The notes under the pieces were generated by a model, which was not told where the DNA came from, did no database searches, and was given only the letters and a program-made list of their open reading frames with translations. From Caldibacillus debilis DSM 16016 (GTDB lineage Bacteria; Bacillota; Bacilli; Bacillales; Caldibacillaceae), in assembly GCF_000383875.1 (NCBI RefSeq), contig NZ_KB912891.1, positions 178,789-242,788 on the forward strand: a stretch of 64,000 nt of DNA, written 5' to 3'. Position numbers and translations under genes: made by a program. Of the stretch, positions 1 to 8,683 are shown piece by piece. Each line of letters begins with the position of its first letter. Position 1 is the first letter of the stretch.

Positions 1-4
1 TAAG

Positions 5-206
5 ATGTTGGACACTCCGTGCCGTAACCCGGAATGAATGTCGGACATTTTACCCGGGATTTTGGACAAAGAGTACCTTTCTTTGAACGTTTGGCAAAAA
101 ATGATGAACATTTTTCCTTGGTTGTTGAACAGCCGGGGGACGAAGGGAAGAAAAATGTTGGACATACCGGCCCGGAAATCCATGAATGTTGAACATTCCT
201 CTTCGA
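5..206. repeat. 21-bp-phased ATGTTGRACAT repeat array, block 1
   Basis: Degenerate copies of ATGTTGRACAWT recur here. The core TGRAC (or CGGAC) begins at 9, 42, 63, 84, 105, 126, 159 and 190, so the steps are 33, 21, 21, 21, 21, 33 and 31 bp. The full unit ATGTT-G-AACAT is a palindrome around its central base. The array may continue beyond the window edge. The same unit with the same step recurs at 37376-37740. No reading frame here has a ribosome binding site, so I treat it as non-coding DNA. Confidence 0.8.
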
Positions 207-207
207 T

Positions 208-410
208 GATAAACCATGAACCTCCCATGCCGGTCAAGTACCATCCAAGTTAAACAATGAATCTTGCATGCCGGTCAAAGGACCATCCACCTTGAACCAT
301 GAACCTTTCAAGGCGGTCAGAGGACCATCCATGTTGATCCATGAACCTTCTATGGCGGAAATAATATCAAGTTGAACCATGAACCTCCCATGCCGGCTCA
401 TGGCCATCGG
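208..410. repeat. Five tandem units of about 42 bp
   Basis: Units start at 208, 250, 292, 334 and 372, with lengths 42, 42, 42, 38 and 39 bp. Each opens with TTGAACCATGAACCT or a close variant, followed by a CATGCCGGTCA block and usually GGACCATCC. The opening echoes the TTGAAC core of the adjacent array, and 42 bp is twice its 21-bp step, so this may be a higher-order derivative of the same repeat. Confidence 0.85.
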
Positions 411-1140
411 TCGGGGAATGCCGGAGCTCCTGACAACGGGCCTTAGACCCCGTACTTACCGGGAATATAGGTGATTTGAACCAGCGGTCTCTTGCAGACA
501 ATCCCTCCGGAACCCCGTAAAAAAGAAGTTCTGACAACAGTATGACAAAAGAGGCGGCCCCGGCCCTGCCCTGGCTGTCGAATCCAGTTCAAAAAATTTT
601 GATATAACAGGCGGGTGTAGACGCAGAAGATCCGCCGAAGCGCTCCAACCCTGCATGGCAACAGAATGAATAAAATATTTGCGGGCAAAATCAGGCCCCT
701 ACAATAGGTGAACGGACAAAGACCTTGCGCCTTATAATTCGAAAATCGATCATATTCCCTGAACAACGGTCGTAGCTGGATGGAAAAGGAGCAAGTGCCA
801 TGTTCGCCGGATTAGCGGCGGATCTGGATCAATCGTCATGAAAACCCTGTTTGGACGGGGCAAGGGGGACGGAAAACGGGGCGGATAAGAAACGTTTAAA
901 AACGTTCATGGTCCGCACCGAATTTCCGGTCGGCAAAATCGGGGAAGGAAGGACCCGCCGAAACGATTTCTTGAAAAGATAGCAAGCACAGTTGGAGAAG
1001 GCAGAAGAGAAAACTTCCCGTATGGGAAGTCAGTTGCGCCTGTATTCAAATCATTTAAAGACTGGACGGTTTTAAAAACGCGGACTTTTCCCCGAGGAGA
1101 GCGCCCTTAACCGATGTATCCATTTTTTATTGGCTGGAAT
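411..1140. other. Non-coding stretch
   Basis: No reading frame here combines a start, a ribosome binding site and recognisable protein sequence. Base composition is mixed, with many CCGG-rich patches. I see no RNA gene, insertion sequence or convincing promoter. Confidence 0.5.
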
Positions 1141-1183
1141 AAAAAACGTCCGCAAATACTTGACGAAAAACGCTTTGCGGACG
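1141..1183 (-). terminator. Rho-independent terminator, minus strand
   Basis: A perfect 10-bp inverted repeat (CGTCCGCAAA at 1147-1156, TTTGCGGACG at 1174-1183) encloses 17 nt. Read on the minus strand it is followed by TTTTTTATT. It is the first convincing terminator downstream of yumC, which would give that transcript a 3' tail of about 450 nt containing the 36-bp repeats. Confidence 0.6.
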
Positions 1184-1398
1184 GATTACGATTGCGGCAC
1201 CGGGGAAAGATGCATGTTTCCCCGCCTTGCGCCGCATGTTTTATTCCCTTTTTTGGAGGCGGTGCCGGCTTCGGGCATCTTGTTTCCGGAACTGTCATTC
1301 CGGAATCAGTATTCGGCCAAGTCCAAGTGATTGTGAAAAATTCGACTCCCGGTCGGCGAACATTTTCTTTACGTAATTGGAATCGCTTAGCGGCGATA

Positions 1399-1542
1399 TT
1401 TTGCACAAATAATGGAATTGATCCGGATTCCGGGTTTTGCTCAAATTATGCAATTGATCCGGATTCCGGGTTTTTGCACAAATTATGGAATGGATCCAGT
1501 ATCCGGTTTTACACCGAGTTTGGACTTCATCCAGTATTCGGG
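1399..1542. repeat. Four tandem 36-bp units
   Basis: Units start at 1399, 1435, 1471 and 1507 and are each exactly 36 bp. The first two are nearly identical, with the shared core TTGATCCGGATTCCGGG. The third and fourth are progressively diverged. The exact length without indels despite base changes, and a period divisible by three, are notable. They lie downstream of yumC on its transcribed side. Confidence 0.9.
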
Positions 1543-1636
1543 TCCGGGCATTGAAGCGCCCGCCCCGCCCGCGGGCGTTCCCGGCCGGGAGGCGCGGAAT
1601 CTTAACGATCCAAAAACATTGGAACTGATCTGTTCC

Positions 1637-2635
1637 TCATTGTTCGAAAAGGGAAGTGCTGTGGACCGGCTGCACCCTTGCTTTCGGGTCGATGTAGGCT
1701 TTGGCGTTGTTCACCGCGATCGGCGCTTCGCCGAACCCGGTGGCGATCAGCTTCACTTTCCCTTCATAGATGCAGATGTCACCGGCGGCGTAGATGCCGG
1801 GGATGTTCGTTTCCATTTTCGAATTGACGACGATGGAATTTTTTACGATATCAAGGCCCCAGTCTTTGATCGGACCGAGGGAGGAGATAAAACCGTAGTT
1901 GACGACCACTTCGTCCACGTCGAGGACTTCCGTCGTCTCTTCTTTCGCATGCTTCAGCACGATTTGCGCAATTTTTTCCCCGTCTCCGATCAGCTCCGCC
2001 GGGACAAAGGGGGTTTTGATTTCCACCTTGGAATTTTTCAGCTTTTCCACGCTGCTTTCATGGGCACGGAACTTGTCCCTGCGGTGGATGATCGTCACTT
2101 TTTTGGCGATCGGCTCAAGCATGAGCGACCAGTCGACCGCGGAGTCGCCCCCGCCGAAGACGGCCACCCTTTTCCCGGAAAAATATTGGAGGTCGGTGAC
2201 GAAGTAGTGGAGATTTTTTCCCTCATATTGTTTGGCTTCTTCCAGTTCCAGCCGCCGCGGCTGGAAGGCGCCGTTTCCGGCGGTGATGATGACGGTTTTT
2301 GAATAATGGATTTCCTTGTCCGTCGTCAGCCGGAAAATGCCGTTGTCCAGCTTTTCCACCTTTTGAACGGATTGTTCCAGGCAGACGGTCGGATTGAACA
2401 TTTTCGCTTGTTCGATCAGGGCGTTGACCAAATCCTGGGCCCGGATCTTCGGGAACCCGGCCACATCATAGATATATTTTTCCGGATACAATGCCGCCAG
2501 TTGGCCGCCCAGCTGGGGCAAGCTCTCTATGATTTTAACGGTGGCGTTTCGCAGCCCGCCGTAAAAAGCGGCAAAAAGACCGGTGGGACCGCCGCCGATC
2601 ACGGTTATGTCATAAATTTGTTTATCTTCTTTCAA
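1637..2635 (-). CDS. yumC: Ferredoxin/flavodoxin-NADP+ reductase, thioredoxin-reductase-like
   Basis: Cytosolic FAD enzyme that passes electrons between NADPH and ferredoxin or flavodoxin. The 332-residue product has the FAD-binding GGGPTG at 14-19, the NADPH-binding GGGDSAVDW at 161-169, and a C-terminal AAGD flavin motif. It lacks the CxxC redox pair of thioredoxin reductase, which separates this family from TrxB. The start is TTG, placed 6-7 nt after GGAGGG; no ATG competes. It is divergent from yumB, as expected for the B. subtilis yumC/yumB neighbourhood. Family assignment is firm; the physiological electron partner is inferred. Confidence 0.93.
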   Translation of the reverse strand: MKEDKQIYDITVIGGGPTGLFAAFYGGLRNATVKIIESLPQLGGQLAALYPEKYIYDVAGFPKIRAQDLVNALIEQAKMFNPTVCLEQSVQKVEKLDNGIFRLTTDKEIHYSKTVIITAGNGAFQPRRLELEEAKQYEGKNLHYFVTDLQYFSGKRVAVFGGGDSAVDWSLMLEPIAKKVTIIHRRDKFRAHESSVEKLKNSKVEIKTPFVPAELIGDGEKIAQIVLKHAKEETTEVLDVDEVVVNYGFISSLGPIKDWGLDIVKNSIVVNSKMETNIPGIYAAGDICIYEGKVKLIATGFGEAPIAVNNAKAYIDPKARVQPVHSTSLFEQ

Positions 2636-2751
2636 AAAAATCCCTCCATTCCTTTTTACCCCCTATATTTTAACACAACTGTTACAAAAGCAAATAATAG
2701 GAAGGCCGATGGCGTTTCCGGAAAAAGGGAAAAAATATTGAAGCAGGGATA

Positions 2752-2780
2752 TTGAAAATTTTAGGAAAAAGGGCTATGAT
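2752..2780 (+). promoter_or_regulatory. Sigma-A promoter of yumB
   Basis: TTGAAA at 2752-2757, a 17-bp spacer and TATGAT at 2775-2780 make a good vegetative promoter. Transcription would begin near 2787, leaving a leader of about 140 nt before the gene. Confidence 0.7.
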
Positions 2781-2804
2781 GGATTTGAAACAGATGTTAA
2801 TTTT

Positions 2805-2822
2805 TTGTGAAAAAATTAGTAA
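2805..2822. promoter_or_regulatory. Possible Rex operator in the yumB leader
   Basis: TTGTGAA, four A and TTAGTAA form an imperfect match to the redox repressor Rex consensus TTGTGAA-N4-TTCACAA. The left half is perfect; the right half matches 4 of 7. It lies about 20 nt after the predicted start point, a position where a repressor could block transcription of an NADH dehydrogenase gene. Weak, and AT-rich DNA gives such matches by chance. Confidence 0.25.
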
Positions 2823-2929
2823 CATTTTATGAATTAGTTAGTGAAGAATTACACAAACTTTCCCCCGATTCGGCGAAGGGAGAAAATGGAAAGCATTTTT
2901 GAATCAAAAGTATGGGAGAAGGGTGAAAG

Positions 2930-4147
2930 ATGGTAAAGAAACCAGCTGTTGTTGTATTAGGCGCGGGGTACGGCGGCCTGATGGCGACCGTCAAACTGCA
3001 GAAGTTGCTGCACCCCAACGAAGCGGACATCGTCTTGGTGAACAAAAACGATTACCACTATGAAACGACGTGGCTGCATGAAGCATCCGCCGGCACGCTG
3101 CATCACGACCGGGTCCGCTACCGCATCCGCGACGTGGTCAACACGAACCGGGTGAAATTCATCCAAGATACCGTCGAGGAAATCAAGGCGGACGAACAAA
3201 AGGTGATTTTGTCCGGCGGCGAACTCCATTACGATTATTTGGTCATTGCCTTGGGCGGCGAATCGGAAACCTTCGGCATCCAAGGATTGAAGGAACATGC
3301 CCTGTCGATCACCAATGTCAACATGGCCAGAAAAATCCGCGAGCATATTGAATACCAATTCGCCACCTACAAGGCGGAGGATGAAAAAAGGGAGGAACTT
3401 TTGACCATCGTCGTCGGCGGCGCCGGCTTTACCGGCATCGAGTTCCTCGGGGAATTGGTCAACCGCGTTCCCGAACTGTGTGAAGAATACGACATCGATC
3501 CGAAGAAAGTGAAGATCATCTGCGTGGAAGCGGCGCCGGTCATCCTGCCCGGATTCGATCCCGAACTGGTCAATTACGCCGTCTCCCTGCTGGAGAAGAA
3601 AGGCGTCGAGTTCCGCATCTCCACGCCGATTAAAGAATGCACGCCGGAAGGGGTCGTCGTCGGCAAAGGGGAAAACGAAACGGAGCTCATCAAGGCTGGC
3701 ACCGTGATCTGGGCAGCAGGGGTCCGGGGAAATTCCGTCATTGAAAAATCCGGGTTCGAGAACATGAGAGGCCGGGTCAAAGTGGACATGTATCTGCGGA
3801 TGCCCGGACACGAAAATATTTTCGTCATCGGCGACTGCTCGCTCGTCATCAATGAAGAAACGAACCGCCCCTATCCGCCGACGGCGCAGATCGCCATGCA
3901 GCAGGGAGAACATACCGCGAAGAATATCGCTGCTTTAATCCGCAATCAAGAACTGGATGATTTCGTCTTTGACAACAAGGGGACGGTTTGTTCCTTGGGC
4001 GAAAAAGACGCCATCGCCATCGTCTTCGGGAAAAAATTGACCGGCTTTAAGGCGGCCTTCATGAAAAAAGTGGTGGACAACCGCGCCCTCTATTTGGTCG
4101 GCGGACTTCCGCTCGTCCTAAAAAAAGGAAAGTTCAAACTGTTATAA
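2930..4147 (+). CDS. yumB: Type II NADH dehydrogenase-like flavoprotein (YumB)
   Basis: Non-proton-pumping NADH:quinone oxidoreductase family, a peripheral membrane flavoprotein feeding electrons to menaquinone. The 405-residue protein begins with the FAD motif GAGYGG at 11-16, has a second Rossmann motif VGGAGFTG near 160 for NADH, and the flavin-contacting VIGDCSLV near 300. Its length equals that of B. subtilis YumB. ATG start follows AGAAGGGTG. The gene is transcribed away from yumC and ends at a strong terminator. Whether it is the main respiratory NDH-2 or a paralogue cannot be told from this window. Confidence 0.92.
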   Translation: MVKKPAVVVLGAGYGGLMATVKLQKLLHPNEADIVLVNKNDYHYETTWLHEASAGTLHHDRVRYRIRDVVNTNRVKFIQDTVEEIKADEQKVILSGGELHYDYLVIALGGESETFGIQGLKEHALSITNVNMARKIREHIEYQFATYKAEDEKREELLTIVVGGAGFTGIEFLGELVNRVPELCEEYDIDPKKVKIICVEAAPVILPGFDPELVNYAVSLLEKKGVEFRISTPIKECTPEGVVVGKGENETELIKAGTVIWAAGVRGNSVIEKSGFENMRGRVKVDMYLRMPGHENIFVIGDCSLVINEETNRPYPPTAQIAMQQGEHTAKNIAALIRNQELDDFVFDNKGTVCSLGEKDAIAIVFGKKLTGFKAAFMKKVVDNRALYLVGGLPLVLKKGKFKLL

Positions 4148-4162
4148 ATCCGGAAAAAAATC

Positions 4163-4190
4163 GGCCGGCGGAACGCCGGCCTTTTTTTCC
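4163..4190 (+). terminator. Terminator of yumB
   Basis: Stem GGCCGGCG / CGCCGGCC with a GAA loop is followed by seven T. It starts 16 nt after the stop codon. Confidence 0.9.
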
Positions 4191-4523
4191 GGGTTAAGCC
4201 GCAAGCCGGCGAAGGGAGATCCGGTTTCCGGGACCCGGTCCGCGGCTCCGCGTCCCCTAAGCGAAGGGAAATCCTTTTCCGACGCATTCCCCGGGAGAAA
4301 CGGAGGCTTCCCATGGCGGCGGAAAGCGGATCTCCGGCAAAGGGACGGACGCAACCCCAGGAAGAGACGGATGCTCCCCGTGGAGCCTTTCCGCCGTTAC
4401 CGGCCATCCGAGATCCTTCATCCGGATGCGGGCGGAAGGGACGCAAACCGCCTTCGCGTGATTTGACGGGCGCCTTTTTTCTTCAGTAAACTAAAATTAG
4501 CATGTAGGAGAGGAGCATTTGCC
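4191..4523. other. Spacer without a visible gene
   Basis: GC-rich spacer between the yumB terminator and yuiB. Only short frames without ribosome binding sites occur. The last 30 nt hold AGGAGAGGAG, the ribosome binding site of yuiB. Confidence 0.5.
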
Positions 4524-4847
4524 GTGCAAATCACGATCATCCAAATGGCGGTTTCCGTGCTGCTGTTTTTCGTTCTTTTTTTCGGCATCGGTTTTATCTT
4601 GAACATGGTGCTGCGGATGACGTGGCTGATGGCCGCCCTTTATCCGATCGTCGTCATCTTCATTATCGATCAGGTGAAATGGTATGAATACTTCACCAAG
4701 CCGGGGGAATCCCTTGGCCGCCTGTGGGAGCGGATCCTTTCCCTCCATGCGGCGGATGTGATCATTTTGCTGTCCGGGTTTGCCGGGGCCGTTCTCTCGG
4801 GGATTGCCATCCGCATCCTGCGCCAAAAAGGCTATCAAATGTTTTAA
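4524..4847 (+). CDS. yuiB: YuiB-like small membrane protein
   Basis: 107-residue integral membrane protein of the YuiB family, function unknown. Hydrophobic segments cover about residues 5-30, 33-50 and 75-98, with a conserved-looking IDQVKWYEYFTKPGES loop between. Start is GTG, preceded by GGAGAGGAG at good spacing; no upstream alternative exists. Its place between yumB and yuiC matches the B. subtilis order, which is the main support for the symbol. Confidence 0.8.
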   Translation: MQITIIQMAVSVLLFFVLFFGIGFILNMVLRMTWLMAALYPIVVIFIIDQVKWYEYFTKPGESLGRLWERILSLHAADVIILLSGFAGAVLSGIAIRILRQKGYQMF

Positions 4848-4936
4848 ATATCCTTTGCCAGCAAAGATTTCAGCTCCTCCCGTGAATATTTCTTGCCAAT
4901 TTAGGAAAGAAATAGATTCGGGAGGAGTGAATTTTT

Positions 4937-5665
4937 ATGCCGACTTTATCCAGATGGTTAAGAAGGATCGTCATGACCGTGCTGTTTGTCGCCGCCTTTT
5001 TGACGACATTTCAGGCATTGACGGGGATCAAATGGACGGGAATTAAAGCGGAAGCCGCGGGATTTTTGCTTGAGGAAGCGAATTACGGCGGATATTCATC
5101 CGATGATCTTCCATACATCCATGCGTTGAAAGAAGTCAATCTATCTTATAAAACATTAAACCAAGAAAAACGGGAAGAAACGAAAATTTCATCGAGCACC
5201 TCCATCCAAGGGAAAGTCCCCCCTTTGGAAGAGGCGTTTGACTGGGAAAAGTACCCGAAGGTGAAAGTCGTCGCCACGGGCTATACCGCCGGTTACGAAT
5301 CCACGGGGAAGCGGCCCGGGGATCCCGATTTCGGCATCACCTATTCGGGGGTAAAAGTCAAGAGGGATTTATACTCGACCATTGCGGCGGATTTAAATGT
5401 TTTCCCGCTCGGGACCATCCTCTTCATCCCCGAATACGGGTATGGGGTCGTCGCCGACAAGGGAGGCGCCATCAAAGGAAACAAAATTGATTTATATTTT
5501 GAAACCGTGAAAGACGTTTACGAACAGTGGGGGAAAAAGACCGTTGATGTCTATGTCGTGAAGATGGGAAACGGCAAGGTGACGAACCGGGATTTGAAGA
5601 ATTTGAACGAAGATGAAGGAATGCAAGTGTTCCGCGAACGTTATGTTCAAAGCGTGAAAAAGTGA
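4937..5665 (+). CDS. yuiC: 3D-domain cell-wall lytic enzyme (YuiC, Sps family)
   Basis: Secreted peptidoglycan-acting protein of the stationary-phase survival family, structurally related to resuscitation-promoting factors and lytic transglycosylases. A signal anchor covers residues 10-30 and ends near AEAAG. The 3D domain spans roughly 110-225, with the metal or catalytic aspartates in the [18 protein letters not shown] stretch and the upstream ATGYTAGYE motif. Length 242 residues. ATG follows GGGAGGAGTG. It probably remodels the wall during stationary phase or spore germination; that role comes from the family. Confidence 0.88.
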   Translation: MPTLSRWLRRIVMTVLFVAAFLTTFQALTGIKWTGIKAEAAGFLLEEANYGGYSSDDLPYIHALKEVNLSYKTLNQEKREETKISSSTSIQGKVPPLEEAFDWEKYPKVKVVATGYTAGYESTGKRPGDPDFGITYSGVKVKRDLYSTIAADLNVFPLGTILFIPEYGYGVVADKGGAIKGNKIDLYFETVKDVYEQWGKKTVDVYVVKMGNGKVTNRDLKNLNEDEGMQVFRERYVQSVKK

Positions 5666-5668
5666 AGG

Positions 5669-5769
5669 GACGGAAAGCCCGGAGGATAAACGGCCGAAAT
5701 CCCGATCCCCGGATTTATTTAAGGAGATGGAGACGGAAAGCCCGGGAGATGAACGGCCGGTCTTTCCGT
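5669..5769. repeat. Direct repeat with 63-bp period after yuiC
   Basis: GACGGAAAGCCCGG starts at 5669 and again at 5732, each followed by a related GAT(A)AACGGCCG block, so the period is 63 bp. The second copy is built into the likely yuiC terminator. Confidence 0.75.
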
Positions 5770-5772
5770 TTT
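5733..5772 (+). terminator. Possible terminator of yuiC
   Basis: ACGGAAAG at 5733-5740 pairs with CTTTCCGT at 5762-5769, with some inner pairing, followed by a short TTTTCC tract. The T tract is weak. Confidence 0.4.
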
Positions 5773-6225
5773 CCATATCCCGCCGGGAAGTTCGGGCCCC
5801 GGCACGGGGCTTCGGCGAGGATCCCGGGCGGCCGCGAAAGGACAAATGAGGGGGCGTCCGGGACGGAAGCCGGGGCACATTCGACGGGTTTCCGCGGTCT
5901 TTTCGGCAGTGGGGGAAAAGCAACCCCCGGCATGTGTAGGGGAGCTTTGCGGAAAGGCGGAGAACCGGGCGGTTCCGGAAGGACTGCTTTCCCATGCACC
6001 GGATCCGACACCGTACGGAGCCCCCATTTCATTTGATTCCCGTTCCCGATATGGCGGATATTGCCGCCCGGATCAGAAGGCCGGCCGCCAGGATCCGGAC
6101 CCTTTCGCGAGGACTCGAACCGGAAAAGGTTTCACGAGCCGCCGGCGGAGGACGAAAGTTTCTCCCGGTAATATCCCGAACCCGCAGGGGAATGGGAAAA
6201 AAAGCACAATTTATGACAAAAACGG
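5773..6225. other. Long GC-rich spacer upstream of queG
   Basis: Several open frames cross this stretch, but all consist of Arg/Gly/Pro-rich sequence without ribosome binding sites or recognisable domains. I see no RNA gene. Confidence 0.5.
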
Positions 6226-6254
6226 TTTACAAATCATTTTTGCCGTGTTATTAT
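6226..6254 (+). promoter_or_regulatory. Sigma-A promoter upstream of queG
   Basis: TTTACA at 6226-6231, exactly 17 bp, then TATTAT at 6249-6254. The predicted start point is near 6261, about 130 nt before queG. Confidence 0.7.
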
Positions 6255-6289
6255 AAACATTGCTGAAATTATTTCATACATATTGCATC

Positions 6290-6334
6290 AACGCAGTGTT
6301 TCGTTTCGGAAAGAACGAAGCATTGCGTTTTTTC
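6290..6334 (+). terminator. Leader hairpin with T-tract between promoter and queG
   Basis: A 16-bp stem (AACGCAGTGTTTCGTT at 6290-6305 against AACGAAGCATTGCGTT at 6314-6329, two G-U pairs) is followed by a T tract. It lies between the promoter and queG, so it is either an attenuator or the end of a roughly 70-nt untranslated RNA. I do not recognise a preQ1 aptamer or any other known riboswitch in the leader. Confidence 0.7.
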
Positions 6335-6389
6335 CTTTTTGGGGAAAATATTATGATGACGTTAGGGACGGAAGGGGGCAGAACCGGCG

Positions 6390-7523
6390 ATGGAAGCGCT
6401 GAATACTTTGAAGAAGGAAATCATTGCGTACAGCAAGGAGATCGGCATCGACAAAATCGGGTTTACGACCGCCGATCCTTTCACCGAATTAAAAAACCGG
6501 CTGATCCGGCAAAGGGAATTGAATTACCAATCCGGCTTCGAAGAGCCGGACATCGAAAAACGGACCGATCCCCGGCTTTCCTTGGAGGGCGCCCAATCGA
6601 TCATTTCCATTGCCGTCTGTTACCCTTCAAAAATGAAAAACCCCGTCCGGGGCAACCGGGAGGAAAGAAGGGGGATTTTTGCCCGTTCTTCCTGGGGGGA
6701 AGACTACCACCGGGTGTTGAATGACAAGCTGGAAAAACTGGGGCAGTTTATCCGTTCCAAAGTCCCCGACGCCCGGTATAAACCGATGGTCGATACGGGG
6801 CCCCTCGCCGACCGGGCGGTGGCCGAGCGGGCGGGGATCGGATGGAGCGGGAAAAACTGCGCCATCATTACCCCGGAATTCGGATCCTATGTCTACCTGG
6901 GGGAATTGATTACGAATATTCCTTTTGAGCCGGATGCCCCGATCGAGGATCGGTGCGGATCCTGCAATCGATGTTTGGAAGCCTGTCCCACCGGCGCCCT
7001 CGTCCGTGCCGGCCAAATCAATGCGAAAATATGCATTTCCTATTTGACCCAAACGAAAGAGGACATCCCGGAACCCTACCGCAAAAAAATCGGCAACCGG
7101 CTGTACGGCTGCGACACCTGCCAGGTCGTATGCCCTTATAACAAAGGAAAAGATTTTCATTTTCATCCGGAATTCGAACCGGATCCGGAGGCGGCAAAGC
7201 CGCTTTTAAAGCCGCTCTTGTCGATCTCGAACCGGGAATTTAAGGAAAGATTCGGACACATGTCCGGCGCCTGGCGGGGGAAAAAGCCGATTCAGCGGAA
7301 CGCGATTATCGCCCTTGCCCATTTTAAAGACGTGACTGCCGTTGAGGACTTGGGGAAGGTTTTGGCGGAAGATCCCCGGGAAGTGATCCGGAAGACGGCG
7401 GCCTGGGCGTTGGGAAAAATCGGAGGGGAAAGGGCGAAGGAGATTTTGTCCTCCGCCCGGGATAGGGAAAAATCGGAACAGGTGTTGGCGGAAATCGGCC
7501 GAGCGTTGAAAATGCTGCAATAA
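6390..7523 (+). CDS. queG: Epoxyqueuosine reductase QueG
   Basis: Catalyses the last step of queuosine synthesis, reducing epoxyqueuosine to queuosine at the wobble base of GUN-decoding tRNAs, with cobalamin and two 4Fe-4S clusters. The 377-residue protein has cluster cysteines in CGSCNRCLEACP at 189-200 and CDTCQVVCPYN from 241, with a further Cys at 215. The catalytic-region aspartate lies in MVDTGPLADRA at about 135. A HEAT-like C-terminus, RNAIIALAHFKD onward, contacts tRNA. ATG follows AAGGGGG at a rather long spacing. It precedes the yhbB homologue, as in B. subtilis (yhbA-yhbB). Confidence 0.95.
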   Translation: MEALNTLKKEIIAYSKEIGIDKIGFTTADPFTELKNRLIRQRELNYQSGFEEPDIEKRTDPRLSLEGAQSIISIAVCYPSKMKNPVRGNREERRGIFARSSWGEDYHRVLNDKLEKLGQFIRSKVPDARYKPMVDTGPLADRAVAERAGIGWSGKNCAIITPEFGSYVYLGELITNIPFEPDAPIEDRCGSCNRCLEACPTGALVRAGQINAKICISYLTQTKEDIPEPYRKKIGNRLYGCDTCQVVCPYNKGKDFHFHPEFEPDPEAAKPLLKPLLSISNREFKERFGHMSGAWRGKKPIQRNAIIALAHFKDVTAVEDLGKVLAEDPREVIRKTAAWALGKIGGERAKEILSSARDREKSEQVLAEIGRALKMLQ

Positions 7524-7579
7524 AAGTTCAACGCCCCGCCCCTTTTACATACATTCATAGTAGAAGGGGAGTGAGGCGC

Positions 7580-8449
7580 ATGCTGGAGCACATCAAAAAC
7601 GCCGCTTCAAGGCGGGTGAAACAATGTGTCGACGATCGTCTGACGGGCTGCGGGAAAATCACCCGGAAAAAGCAGCTGATGAAAAAACGGGGTGCGGAGA
7701 TCATCAAGGCGGAAGCCAGGGGAAAAATCAACGGGATCCGGGAAGAATCCGAATTGAAGCGGGTGGATTACGATCTGGAATTATCGCTGTTCATCAAGCA
7801 GAAAAACCGCTATTACCTCGAGCAGGAAGTGGAGAACCGGGTGGCCACTTTCTATCAAAATGTCTTCGTTTCCGACGAGGAGCAGGAAGCCGCAGAGGAA
7901 GAGGCCGATTACCGGCTGGCGGGCGAGTTTGCGGAGGAAGCGGAAAGATTGCGTTTCATTTACGACCGGCTGCGGGCGGTCCAGTATGCCGAACGCTGGT
8001 GGAACGACTACAATCCCCGGTTTGAAAAATTTGCCGTGGACTGCACCAATTTTATTTCCCAATGCCTTTATGCGGGCGGCGCGCCGATGCGGGGCTACCC
8101 GGACCGGAGCAAGGGATGGTGGATGCAAAACAAAAATTGGAGCTACAGCTGGTCCACCTCCCATTCCTTGCGCCAGTATTTATTATCGTCGAAAGTCGGT
8201 TTGAGGGGAAAACGGGTGGCCCATCCCGCCGAACTGAAGCTGGGGGATGTGATCTTTTACGATTTCCAGGGAAATGGCCGCTTTGACCATTCCACGATCG
8301 TAACGGCGAAGGACGCTGACGGCATGCCCCTCGTCAATGCCCATACGACGAACAGCCGCATGCGTTATTGGTCATACGAAGATTCATCCGCCTATACGGA
8401 AAACATCCAATACACGTTCGTGACCATTGTCGATGACAGGGAAGAATAG
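7580..8449 (+). CDS. yhbB: YhbB-like protein with amidase_6 domain
   Basis: Roughly 289-residue protein. The first 130 residues are charged and helical; the C-terminal half is an amidase_6 (putative CHAP/NlpC-like amidohydrolase) domain. Its likely catalytic Cys is in DCTNFISQCLYAGG and His in GRFDHSTIVTA, with a closing NAHTTNSRMRYW motif. I chose ATG at 7580 because AGAAGGGGA lies 9 nt before it; the in-frame GTG at 7571 would abut the ribosome binding site. There is no signal peptide, so a role on the outer wall is not supported by sequence. Substrate unknown. Confidence 0.85.
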   Translation: MLEHIKNAASRRVKQCVDDRLTGCGKITRKKQLMKKRGAEIIKAEARGKINGIREESELKRVDYDLELSLFIKQKNRYYLEQEVENRVATFYQNVFVSDEEQEAAEEEADYRLAGEFAEEAERLRFIYDRLRAVQYAERWWNDYNPRFEKFAVDCTNFISQCLYAGGAPMRGYPDRSKGWWMQNKNWSYSWSTSHSLRQYLLSSKVGLRGKRVAHPAELKLGDVIFYDFQGNGRFDHSTIVTAKDADGMPLVNAHTTNSRMRYWSYEDSSAYTENIQYTFVTIVDDREE

Positions 8450-8615
8450 GTTTCCGCCTCCGGAGCGTCCGCTTAGAAAAAGCTGGGCGGCGCTGGCCCG
8501 CCGATTCCGCCTCCGCAGCGGGGTGACGTTTCGCCGGGAGGCGTGCAGGAAAGCCAGGGCGCCGAAATTGCCTGCGGGATGCCTTTTGAAGTAAAATGAT
8601 GGCACGAGCCACATC

Positions 8616-8651
8616 CGCCCCATTTTCGCCGGGAAAACGGGGCGATTTTTT
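8616..8651 (+). terminator. Terminator after yhbB
   Basis: Stem CGCCCCATTTTC / GAAAACGGGGCG (one mismatch or wobble) with a GCCGG loop is followed by ATTTTTT. Confidence 0.8.
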
Positions 8652-8683
8652 CGCAAACGTACATAAAAAAGGGGGAATACGTC

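Noticed and set aside
208-1542. Possible CRISPR arrays (42- and 36-bp repeated units)
   Set aside because: Units are contiguous with no unique spacers between them, and no cas genes are visible.
1412-2302. 296-codon plus-strand frame over the 36-bp repeats and yumC
   Set aside because: Most of it is antisense to yumC, and the repeat part has no ribosome binding site.
5662-6256. Overlapping open frames after yuiC
   Set aside because: Arg/Gly/Pro-rich translations, no ribosome binding sites, no domain; explained by GC-rich composition.
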